Positions 16,040 to 23,008 of a stretch of 38,095 nt of DNA are shown one piece after another (within the stretch, counting starts at the first letter, position 1; every line of letters starts with the position of its first letter). The DNA comes from an uncultured Chlorobiota bacterium (GTDB lineage Bacteria; Bacteroidota; Bacteroidia; Bacteroidales; JAADGE01). The DNA lies in contig CAMZKV010000050.1 of NCBI GenBank assembly GCA_947311445.1, positions 1 through 38,095 on the forward strand. The letters are read 5' to 3'. The position numbers were made by a program, and so were the translations under genes. Below the pieces are notes generated by a model. That model saw only the letters and a program-made list of their open reading frames with translations, was not told the origin of the DNA and did not search any database.

Positions 16040-16935
16040 TATTTTTTTTGTTTAAATAAAAAATCCCTCTCCTTTTTTGTTAAACTATCGTATCCTTTGT
16101 CTTTAATTTTATCTAAAATTCTGTCTACTTCTGCCTGGTTGTCGTTCTTGTCTTTATTATATTCCCAGTCTGATTTAGGCTTGTTGAATTTTTCTCCTCT
16201 TGTTGCCCTCATCTTAGCACGTTTTTTTTCATATTTACTCGTTGTAAACCAAGAAAAAAAGGTGTTTAAAAAATTATTAAATGAGCGTGTAATATCTTTA
16301 CCTTCTTTCATGGAATATCCGAACCAAAGCCCGAAAAAAGAACCTCCCAAATGAGCAATATGTGCAACGCCATCGGAACCAATAAGACCACCTTTTATGT
16401 TTCCGGCAACTCCAAGTATATCTACAACAAATGCAACAATTGCAATGTATTTTATTTTAACAGGGCCTAAAAACAACAAATTGATTATATAATTGGGCTT
16501 AAAAGCGACAACAGCAAAAACAATTGACATAACAGCAGCCGAAGACCCAACAATTCCAACACCTTCGGTTTTCATTAAATAATTAATACCCAAATGTAGA
16601 AAAGCTCCCGAAAAACCACCAAGCAAATATACTGCAAGCATTTGTTTTTCAATAAAGTATCTTAAAAACATTTTTCCAAACCAAAACAGCCACAACATAT
16701 TCATTAAAAGGTGCATAAAATCGTAGTGTGTAAACATATACGAAATTAATGTCCAAGGCTTATAAATTAATTCTTTAAATGAACCCGGTATTCTAGAAAA
16801 AGATTCAAAGTTTTCAGGTAAAAAAAGAAATAAGATTGTTAATATAATAAATGTTGCAACATTTATATAAATTAACTTTGTGAGCATTGAGCCCTTTTTA
16901 AATAAATTTAATATCTCGTTTTTTGTTTTATTCAT
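16039..16935 (-). CDS. rhomboid family intramembrane serine protease (with C-terminal tail)
   Basis: The 298-residue protein has six or so membrane helices and the rhomboid landmarks: HYDFMHLLMNMLWLFWFG in the second helix region, the nucleophile S132 in VGSSAAVMS (GxSx in place of the usual GASG), and H195 in HIAHLGGSFFG. The Ser-His dyad is intact, so it should be active. After the last helix is a basic, soluble tail of about 80 residues (from KYEKKRAKMRATRGEKF to the end, including SLTKKERDFL). Such a tail recurs in one of the two Bacteroidota rhomboid paralogues. It is the second gene of the operon, 24 bases after the first rhomboid. Confidence 0.92.
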   Translation of the reverse strand: MNKTKNEILNLFKKGSMLTKLIYINVATFIILTILFLFLPENFESFSRIPGSFKELIYKPWTLISYMFTHYDFMHLLMNMLWLFWFGKMFLRYFIEKQMLAVYLLGGFSGAFLHLGINYLMKTEGVGIVGSSAAVMSIVFAVVAFKPNYIINLLFLGPVKIKYIAIVAFVVDILGVAGNIKGGLIGSDGVAHIAHLGGSFFGLWFGYSMKEGKDITRSFNNFLNTFFSWFTTSKYEKKRAKMRATRGEKFNKPKSDWEYNKDKNDNQAEVDRILDKIKDKGYDSLTKKERDFLFKQKK

Positions 16936-16959
16936 GTTATAATTAACGTGTATTTTAAA

Positions 16960-17730
16960 TTAATATTCTGTATAAAAATTGCCGTTTCTCATAGTGTTTT
17001 TTTTGCCCCACATTTTTATTAAAATAAAACCAAAAAGCATTCCGCCAAGATGTGCAAAATGTGCAATATTATCTCCGGATGCATTGTTAATTCCCATAAA
17101 TAATTCTATTGCACCGTAGCCCATAACAAAATATTTTGCTTTTATTGGAATTGGAACAAACATTAACTGCAACTCAACATTAGGGTATAGCATTCCAAAT
17201 GCAAGGAGAAGACCAAAAACAGCACCTGATGCTCCAACTGTGTAACTGTAATTTAAAAATAAATTTAAACCTCCTAGTTGAGCATCAGTATAGTTTTGTC
17301 CTGAAGCTATTACTTCTGCTCCCTCGTTTATAATCATTTGAATTGCATCTGCATGTAATCCTTCTGATAAGGAAACATATTGCAGATATTGAACAAAGGA
17401 ATGTAAAACAACTGCTCCAAAGCCTGTTATAAAATAATAAATTAAAAATTTCTTTGCTCCCCAAACTCTTTCAATAACTTGCCCAAACATCCATAAAGCA
17501 TACATATTAAAAGCAAGGTGCATAAATCCGCCGTGCATAAACATATGTGTTACTGTTTGGTATGGTTTAAAAAGTTCAGATTTAAAAAAATATAAACCAA
17601 AAATTCTACCTAAATCAATGTTGTTTGTTCTTAAGAGTAATTCTCCGATAATAAAAGCCCCTACATTAATTATTAACAAAACTTTTACTGCCGGTGGCAT
17701 ATTTGCTAAAAATGAATTTCTTCCTATCAT
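16960..17730 (-). CDS. rhomboid family intramembrane serine protease
   Basis: The start is set at the ATG at 17728-17730. The upstream in-frame TTG at 17751 lies inside the -7 promoter box, so it cannot be in the message. This gives 256 residues beginning MIGRNSFLANMPPAVKVLL. Rhomboid landmarks are GGFMHLAFNMYALWMFG, the nucleophile S168 in TVGASGAVFG, and H227 in HFAHLGGMLFG. A loop of about 45 residues between helices (LSEGLHADAIQMIINEGA and on) is longer than in the second rhomboid. Substrates are unknown. It leads the five-gene minus-strand operon rhomboid-rhomboid-ATL-barrel-ubiX. Confidence 0.92.
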   Translation of the reverse strand: MIGRNSFLANMPPAVKVLLIINVGAFIIGELLLRTNNIDLGRIFGLYFFKSELFKPYQTVTHMFMHGGFMHLAFNMYALWMFGQVIERVWGAKKFLIYYFITGFGAVVLHSFVQYLQYVSLSEGLHADAIQMIINEGAEVIASGQNYTDAQLGGLNLFLNYSYTVGASGAVFGLLLAFGMLYPNVELQLMFVPIPIKAKYFVMGYGAIELFMGINNASGDNIAHFAHLGGMLFGFILIKMWGKKNTMRNGNFYTEY

Positions 17731-17748
17731 ATTTTGTGCTTTTTTTTG

Positions 17749-17756
17749 CAAAAGTA
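17749..17756 (-). promoter_or_regulatory. -7 promoter element of the rhomboid-ubiX operon
   Basis: On the minus strand this reads TACTTTTG, an exact TAnnTTTG, 18 bases before the preferred ATG at 17730. It implies a very short leader (about 12 bases). No TTTG at the -33 distance is evident. Confidence 0.5.
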
Positions 17757-17840
17757 CTAAAACTTTAACAAATTATATTCGTAGGAGACAAGAAGTAAAA
17801 AATATTTAATATTTTTACAGAAATTTGTTTGTTTAAGATT

Positions 17841-18716
17841 ATGGCAACAAAAAAAAATAAAAATTCAGTTTGGCGTGTAAGAGGAGCACATTTTCTCTCT
17901 ATTGTTAGTATAACAATGGTGCTTTTGATGATTGGAATAGTTTCGTTGTTACTTTTTAATGCAAAAAAACTTTCAGATTATGCCAAGAAAAATATAGGCT
18001 TTACGGTTTTTATTGAAAATAAAACAAAACCTGCAGAAATAAGCAGATTGGAAAATGCTTTGCAAATTGCAGAATATTCTGTTTCTGCTGAATTTGTTTC
18101 GAGAAAACAAGCAGCTCTTATTATGAAAGAGGAATTAGGGAAAGATTTTACAAAAGTGCTGGGTTATAACTCTTTACCAAATTCAATTGATGTCAAATTA
18201 AAGCCGGAATATACTTCTAAAGACAGCATTTCATTAATTAAAAAAAGGCTTAAACGCTTTGAGTTTATAAAAGATGTTTATTATCAACCCTCATTAATTT
18301 CTTTTATTAATAAAAATGTTAGAAACATGAGTATTGTGGGTATTATCATAGCAGCTTTTTTATTGATGATTGCTGTAAGTTTAATAAATAATACAGTAAG
18401 ACTCTCCGTTTTTTCAAAGAGATTGCATATAAGAACTGCACAATTAGTTGGAGCTACAAAAAGTTATATTAGGAAGCCGTTTATTATAAAAAATATTTTT
18501 TCGGGTATTTTAAGTGCAGCTTTATCTTCTCTTATTTTAGTTTTGGCAGTTTTAGTTTTGCAAGAAAATTTTGAAAACATTATAAGTTTGGAAGGCTTAA
18601 TTCAAATAATAATTTTTGTGTTTATATTTGGAATATTAATAACAGGGATTTCAGGAAGATTTGCCGTAAGTAAATATTTAAATTTAAAAACTGACGATTT
18701 GCATTTTGAATATTAA
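17841..18716 (+). CDS. ftsX: cell division protein FtsX (permease of the FtsEX complex)
   Basis: The ATG at 17841 is preferred over the in-frame TTG at 17829, giving 291 residues beginning MATKKNKNSVWRVRG. Layout is that of FtsX: one N-terminal helix (SITMVLLMIGIVSLLLF), a periplasmic domain with FTVFIENKTKPAEI and the family's YNSLPNSIDVKL motif, then three more helices starting at VGIIIAAFLLMIAVSLI. VFSKRLHIRTAQLVGATKSYI in the cytoplasmic loop is the coupling region to the FtsE ATPase. FtsEX activates peptidoglycan hydrolases at division. ftsE is not adjacent, which is usual in Bacteroidota. Confidence 0.93.
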   Translation: MATKKNKNSVWRVRGAHFLSIVSITMVLLMIGIVSLLLFNAKKLSDYAKKNIGFTVFIENKTKPAEISRLENALQIAEYSVSAEFVSRKQAALIMKEELGKDFTKVLGYNSLPNSIDVKLKPEYTSKDSISLIKKRLKRFEFIKDVYYQPSLISFINKNVRNMSIVGIIIAAFLLMIAVSLINNTVRLSVFSKRLHIRTAQLVGATKSYIRKPFIIKNIFSGILSAALSSLILVLAVLVLQENFENIISLEGLIQIIIFVFIFGILITGISGRFAVSKYLNLKTDDLHFEY

Positions 18717-18744
18717 CTTTGTGGGAAAGTGTTTTTGCTAGAAC

Positions 18745-19536
18745 TTATTTATCTTCACAATTAACATCTATTAAATTTTCATCCCAGCAATGCCAGTTTT
18801 CATTTCCGAAATGAATAGGATCTTTTACTCTTCCTATTTTGTTTGTTTGATGCCATTTAATAATTGTGTTATTGTCAGAACCTTTATTGAAAACATCTAC
18901 CAACAGTTTATAAGTTGAATTTATTACTTCTTTTTTTAGAATATAATTTAAATTATTCTCGCCAGACTGATTGTTTGTAAATTTAACAAAAGGAATGTTT
19001 AATGTGTCTTTTGCTGCATTGATTGTAAGGAAATGGACAGGTTTTATAATATCATCAATTCTTTCCGGTTTGTTAAATTTCCATTCTTCTGTTTTGTTAT
19101 CGTAAACTTTTCCGGTTATAAATAACATATCCGATATGGTATCAAGTTCTTTAATATAAGACAAAAAACCTTTATACATTACAGAATCTTGGCTTACAAT
19201 TCCCATTAGTTTTGCATCATAATTTTTATCATTAAAATAAAAGTTGAAGTCAATAAGCCAAATATTGTCTTTTTGAAATTCAAATTTATATGCTTGTGTT
19301 TCTTCAAGTATTTTTTTATGAAAACTTAAAGAATCTGTAAGAAGGCTTTTCCATTCTAAAATTTCACTTGCAGCAAAATCGTAGTTAGAATTATCTTGTG
19401 AATTTGTTTCGAAAAATGAAAAATCAAAGTTTATAATTTCTTCGTTTGGTTTATTGGGCGGAATTTTTTCTTTCGTCTTACAAGAAAATGTAAAAAGAAA
19501 AAATACAATAGTTAATATTTTAAAAAAAAAAGACAT
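18745..19536 (-). CDS. hypothetical lipoprotein
   Basis: I do not recognise a family. The 263-residue product starts with a lipoprotein signal (KILTIVFFLFTFSC, lipid-attachment Cys at about 19), then a charged linker KTKEKIPPNKPNEE. The rest is a soluble, beta-rich domain with many Asn/Lys/Asp and the phrases WLIDFNFYFNDKNYDAKLMG, GKVYDNKTEEWKFN and a Trp/Cys-containing C-terminus (HFGNENWHCWDENLIDVNCED). The two C-terminal Cys could pair. A minus-strand -7 box lies upstream at 19560-19567. Convergent with ftsX, with 28 bases between them and no hairpin. Confidence 0.7.
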   Translation of the reverse strand: MSFFFKILTIVFFLFTFSCKTKEKIPPNKPNEEIINFDFSFFETNSQDNSNYDFAASEILEWKSLLTDSLSFHKKILEETQAYKFEFQKDNIWLIDFNFYFNDKNYDAKLMGIVSQDSVMYKGFLSYIKELDTISDMLFITGKVYDNKTEEWKFNKPERIDDIIKPVHFLTINAAKDTLNIPFVKFTNNQSGENNLNYILKKEVINSTYKLLVDVFNKGSDNNTIIKWHQTNKIGRVKDPIHFGNENWHCWDENLIDVNCEDK

Positions 19537-19559
19537 ATTTTATTTAATTGTAATTGAGA

Positions 19560-19567
19560 CAAAAGTA
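19560..19567 (-). promoter_or_regulatory. -7 promoter element for the hypothetical lipoprotein
   Basis: Reads TACTTTTG on the minus strand, an exact TAnnTTTG, 24 bases before the ATG at 19536. No convincing -33 partner. Confidence 0.45.
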
Positions 19568-19643
19568 TTATTTTTTTTAATTATATGAAGTTTCTTACAT
19601 TAATTTCATTACTTTTACAAAAATAACATTAAACTTTTATATC

Positions 19644-20027
19644 ATGGATAACAAACAATTTTTTTTAAAAGATGCTGAAATTATTTCAAAAGATTTAGAA
19701 AATAAAATAGCAAAAGCAGAATTGCATGCCGAAAGAAAAAAGCAAGAGATAGATGAACAAATTAAGAAAATGAAAAAAAGAAAAGTTGATTTTGATGCTG
19801 ATCTTGAAAAACTTAAAACTGTTTCAGAAGAAAAATTTGATGCTGAATCTGAAAACTTCAAAAAGAAATATAATACCGAAAATATTGTAGATGAATTAGA
19901 TGAGAAATTTACTGAGTTTGCAGACAAAACGAAAGTGTTTTTTAACGATTTAGGAGATAAAGTATCGGGCTTCTACAATAAACAAAAAGAAAAATATGAC
20001 ACTTCAAAAAAACCTGAGAAAATTTAG
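19644..20027 (+). CDS. small charged helical protein, unknown function
   Basis: I do not recognise a family. The 127 residues are almost wholly charged and helix-forming. Heptad-like stretches from about 10 to 80 (ISKDLENKIAKAELHAERKK, KKMKKRKVDFDADLEKLK) point to a coiled coil, and two amphipathic repeats follow (VDELDEKFTEFADKTKVFFN, LGDKVSGFYNKQKEKYD). There is no signal peptide, membrane segment or Cys. It stands alone, with a good terminator 20 bases after its stop. A structural, membrane-surface or nucleoid-type role would be guesswork. Confidence 0.7.
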   Translation: MDNKQFFLKDAEIISKDLENKIAKAELHAERKKQEIDEQIKKMKKRKVDFDADLEKLKTVSEEKFDAESENFKKKYNTENIVDELDEKFTEFADKTKVFFNDLGDKVSGFYNKQKEKYDTSKKPEKI

Positions 20028-20050
20028 TTACATATTCTTGTGTGTAAAAT

Positions 20051-20084
20051 AAAAACTCAATTATTAAAAATAGTTGAGTTTTTT
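20051..20084 (+). terminator. intrinsic terminator after the small helical protein
   Basis: Arms AAAAACTCAATTATT and AATAGTTGAGTTTTT pair over 11 bp (one G-U) around an AAA loop, with flanking A/T runs adding pairs, followed by further T-rich sequence. It separates this gene from the sigma/FecR region. Confidence 0.85.
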
Positions 20085-20107
20085 GTTTTTTTATATAGGG
20101 TATATTC

Positions 20108-20137
20108 AATTGTTTTTATCTTATTAGTAAAACAATT
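20108..20137. repeat. 9-bp inverted repeat in the promoter region of the first CRD protein
   Basis: AATTGTTTT at 20108-20116 and AAAACAATT at 20129-20137 are perfect inverted copies with a 12-base spacer, ending 21 bases before the ATG at 20159. It could be an operator for a dimeric regulator or a chance match in AT-rich DNA. I see no standard -7 TAnnTTTG box here, which leaves room for use of another sigma factor. Confidence 0.35.
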
Positions 20138-20158
20138 AAAATCAATAAAAATAGACAC

Positions 20159-21439
20159 ATGAAAAAGATAAATAATTTAAAAACCCTTTCGTTTTCAGTA
20201 ATTATGTTTTTGTTTATTGTAAATACTGTTTATTCAAAAAGTATTACAGTTGCCGAATATTCAACATATTACACTATTAAAGGAAAAGTAGTAGATGATA
20301 GAACAAAAAAACCAATAGTTTTTGTTACAGTTGCAGCTGTAGGCACAAATATAGCAACAGTTACAAACTCCGAAGGAGAGTTTGTTCTAAACATAGATAA
20401 AAGCCTAAATGTTACGCAAATAAGCTTTAAATATATAGCTTATAAAAATAAAACTGTTAGTTTCGAAAGCTTTAAAAATAAAGAAGTTTTAATAAGATTA
20501 AGGTCAAACTCCGTTTCTTTAAAAGAAGTTGTTGTAAAACCAAACAATCCAAGAGAGTTAATTGAAGAGGCTTTAAGAAAAATACCCGACAACTATAGTT
20601 CAGAACCCAATAAAATGATTGCTTTCTATAGAGAAACAATAAAAAAAAGAAAAAAATATGTTTCTGTGTCTGAGGCTGTTGTAGAAGTTTATAAAGCACC
20701 ATACAATAAAGTTTCAAATGATATGGTAAAACTTTATAAAGGAAGAAAAAGTTCCAAAATAAAATCTCAAGATACTATTATTGTGAAATTAAGAGGAGGC
20801 CCAAAAGCTATTCTATTGCTTGATATAGCCAAAAATCCGAGAGTTTTATTTGACACTGAGAGTTTAAAATTATTTTCTTTTCAAATAAATGAAATAGCAA
20901 ATATAAATGATAAACAAAATTATGTTATTGAGTTTAATCAAATTAAAGATTTTGACTACCCTCTTTTTGATGGAAAAGTGTACGTAGATGTTAATACACT
21001 TGCAATAACAGCAACAGAATTTAGTTTAAATCTAAGAAATAAAGAAAGTGCAAGCAGATTATTTGTAAAAAAGAAACCTTTATTAATGACAATTACCCCG
21101 GAATCAACAAAATATATTGTTAAATACTCTGAGGATAACGGAAAGTTTTATTTTTCACATGCACGAGGAGAAATAACTTTTAAAGTTAGCTGGAAAAAAA
21201 GACTTTTAAACTCAAAATATACAGTTGTATCCGAGATTGCAACAACAGACAGAACAAATAAAAATGTTATTAAAATACCTTTAAAAAACAGACTAAAATC
21301 AAACATTATTTTTGAAGATAAGGTAAGACCATATACAGATCAAGATTTTTGGGGAAAATATAATACCATTAAACCGGAAGAATCAATTGAAAAGACGATT
21401 AAAAAATACGGAGTAAAATTAAAGATAAATAACAATTAA
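20159..21439 (+). CDS. exported carboxypeptidase-regulatory-like domain protein (paralogue A)
   Basis: The 426-residue protein has a signal peptide (LSFSVIMFLFIVNTVYSKS). A carboxypeptidase-regulatory-like beta-sandwich follows at about 38-118 (IKGKVVDDRTKKPIVFVTVA through TNSEGEFVLNI). Residues about 120-426 are an all-beta-looking region with no barrel-type C-terminus. That region is clearly paralogous to the second such protein at 23009-24532; shared landmarks include AFYRE-T-KK, SEA plus a K-x-PY motif, FKGK/FDGK-YVDV, AITATEFSLN, and DFWG followed by IKPE-S near the end. It resembles the N-terminal half of DUF5686-type proteins, a point I am not sure of. It lies 80 bases upstream of the sigma gene, separated by a small hairpin. 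Confidence 0.75.
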   Translation: MKKINNLKTLSFSVIMFLFIVNTVYSKSITVAEYSTYYTIKGKVVDDRTKKPIVFVTVAAVGTNIATVTNSEGEFVLNIDKSLNVTQISFKYIAYKNKTVSFESFKNKEVLIRLRSNSVSLKEVVVKPNNPRELIEEALRKIPDNYSSEPNKMIAFYRETIKKRKKYVSVSEAVVEVYKAPYNKVSNDMVKLYKGRKSSKIKSQDTIIVKLRGGPKAILLLDIAKNPRVLFDTESLKLFSFQINEIANINDKQNYVIEFNQIKDFDYPLFDGKVYVDVNTLAITATEFSLNLRNKESASRLFVKKKPLLMTITPESTKYIVKYSEDNGKFYFSHARGEITFKVSWKKRLLNSKYTVVSEIATTDRTNKNVIKIPLKNRLKSNIIFEDKVRPYTDQDFWGKYNTIKPEESIEKTIKKYGVKLKINNN

Positions 21440-21455
21440 ATCAATTTTATAAAAT

Positions 21456-21474
21456 ACAACATTTTTAAAATGTT
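21456..21474 (+). terminator. weak hairpin between paralogue A and the sigma gene
   Basis: CAACATTTT and AAAATGTTG pair around a single-base centre (about 8 bp with a 3-base loop), followed by GGGTTTAAC rather than a long T run. It may be a leaky terminator or attenuator 17 bases after paralogue A's stop. Confidence 0.4.
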
Positions 21475-21519
21475 GGGTTTAACAAAAACTATTAATTTTA
21501 CTATTGAAACACTTAAATA

Positions 21520-22050
21520 TTGAAGATTAAAAAATTAAATAACATTAATATCCATAATTTTGAAATACTTTTTAAAGAGTATTACAATGAGCTTTGTATG
21601 TTTGCATTAAAGTACACAAAAAGTGAACAAGGGGCAGAAGAAGTTGTTCAAGAAGTTTTTGCAAAGATATGGGAAAAACGAACTTTTATTAATGTTAAAA
21701 TTTCGATAAAATCTTATTTATACATTTCTGTTAGAAATAAATGTTTACAACAACTAAACCATGAAAAAATTGTACGCAAATATAAACAGCATATCAATAA
21801 AAGAAGTAAATATGAAACAACAAGTCCTTATGATAGTTTAGTTTATGAAGAAACAATTGAAGTTTTTAATGACGCTTTAAGTACTTTGCCCGAAAATTGT
21901 ATAAAGATATTTAAACTTAGCAGGTTTGAAGGATTAAAGTACAAAGAAATTGCAGAAGAATTAAAAGTTTCAATAAAAACTGTTGAGGCAAATATTTCCA
22001 AAGCATTAAAAACTTTCAGGTTGTATTTTCCTGATTATATTAAAAATTAA
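21520..22050 (+). CDS. ECF-type RNA polymerase sigma factor (sigma-70 family, Bacteroidota FecI-like)
   Basis: The 176-residue protein has region 2 at about 12-80 (FEILFKEYYNELCMFALKYT, then AEEVVQEVFAKIWEKR) and region 4 at about 115-172 (LSTLPENCIKIFKLSRFEGL, KYKEIAEELKVSIKTVEANI), the pattern of Bacteroidota sigma factors paired with FecR. The start is TTG at 21520-21522. No in-frame ATG occurs before residue 27, which is already inside region 2, so the TTG is needed. The anti-sigma gene begins 2 bases after the stop. It should direct polymerase to the promoters of its own regulon when released from FecR. Confidence 0.92.
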   Translation: MKIKKLNNINIHNFEILFKEYYNELCMFALKYTKSEQGAEEVVQEVFAKIWEKRTFINVKISIKSYLYISVRNKCLQQLNHEKIVRKYKQHINKRSKYETTSPYDSLVYEETIEVFNDALSTLPENCIKIFKLSRFEGLKYKEIAEELKVSIKTVEANISKALKTFRLYFPDYIKN

Positions 22051-22052
22051 AA

Positions 22053-23000
22053 ATGATAAATAAAGAAAAACACATAATTTCAGAATTTATTAAAGGAACT
22101 CTTAACGACAATTACAGAAAAAAAGTTTCAAAAGAAATTTCTGATTACACAAAACAAAAAAAAGCACTTAAAATGAATATAGAAAACAGGCAAAATTTCG
22201 ATGCTGACAATGCGTGGAATAGTTTTCAAAAGCGAATCTTTGAAAAAGAACCACATAAAAATCCAAAGAATATTAATTTGCTTACTTTTAGAAAAATAGC
22301 GGCGTCTGTAATTTTAATAATAGGTATTTCCATAACTACATATCTTTTTTATAATAATTTTTCAACAACAAAGTACTCAGAAATTAATACAAAAAACGAA
22401 ATACAAGAAATTAAATTACCTGATGGATCTTTAATAACTCTCAATTATAATTCAAAAATCAGATTCCCCAAAAAGTTTTCTAAAAAAACAAGAATTGTTG
22501 AGTTTTCGGGAGAAGCATTTTTTAAAATAAATAAAAATCCAAAGCAGCCATTTATAATAAAGACAGAAAAAGCAGAAGTTATGGTTCTTGGAACATCTTT
22601 TAATGTTGAGGCTTATTTAAACAATATAAAAGTATGTGTAAAAACCGGAAAAGTTAGACTTTCAAAAAAGAACATTGCTGAAAATGTGAAATTAATTGCG
22701 GGAGAAGAAGGAATAATTAAAAATAATATAATTTCAAAAAACATTGTGCAAGATAAAAATTATTTGTCGTGGAAAAACAAAAGTTTTATTTTTGAAAACA
22801 CCAAATTAAGTAAAGTGATTTCTGATATTAATAAAGCATATAATGTTAACATAACATTAGAAAATGAGGATTTGGAAAACATCCTAATAACATCATTTCC
22901 AAGCAATAAGGATATTGATATATTGCTTGATTTAATTTGTTCTCCTGAAAATTTAAGTTTTATAAAAAACGGAAGTAAAATATTGATTACAAAAAAATAG
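22053..23000 (+). CDS. FecR-family anti-sigma factor
   Basis: The 315 residues run as follows. A cytoplasmic anti-sigma part spans 1-79. One membrane helix is at about 80-101 (KIAASVILIIGISITTYLFY). A FecR beta domain at about 110-205 contains IKLPDGSLITLNYNSKI, then FSGEAFFKI and KTEKAEVMVLGTSFNVEAY. A C-terminal DUF4974-type domain at about 246-312 (SFIFENTKLSKVISDINKAY) has an STN-like fold. In known systems the periplasmic C-terminus senses an STN domain of an outer-membrane receptor and so frees the sigma factor. Here the downstream STN protein is not a barrel. Two bases separate it from the sigma gene and eight from the next. Confidence 0.93.
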   Translation: MINKEKHIISEFIKGTLNDNYRKKVSKEISDYTKQKKALKMNIENRQNFDADNAWNSFQKRIFEKEPHKNPKNINLLTFRKIAASVILIIGISITTYLFYNNFSTTKYSEINTKNEIQEIKLPDGSLITLNYNSKIRFPKKFSKKTRIVEFSGEAFFKINKNPKQPFIIKTEKAEVMVLGTSFNVEAYLNNIKVCVKTGKVRLSKKNIAENVKLIAGEEGIIKNNIISKNIVQDKNYLSWKNKSFIFENTKLSKVISDINKAYNVNITLENEDLENILITSFPSNKDIDILLDLICSPENLSFIKNGSKILITKK

Positions 23001-23008
23001 ATAGCAAC

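Noticed and set aside
17731-17751. TTG start for the first rhomboid
   Set aside because: It lies in the -7 promoter box, so it cannot be in the mRNA from that promoter; the ATG at 17730 fits the family better.
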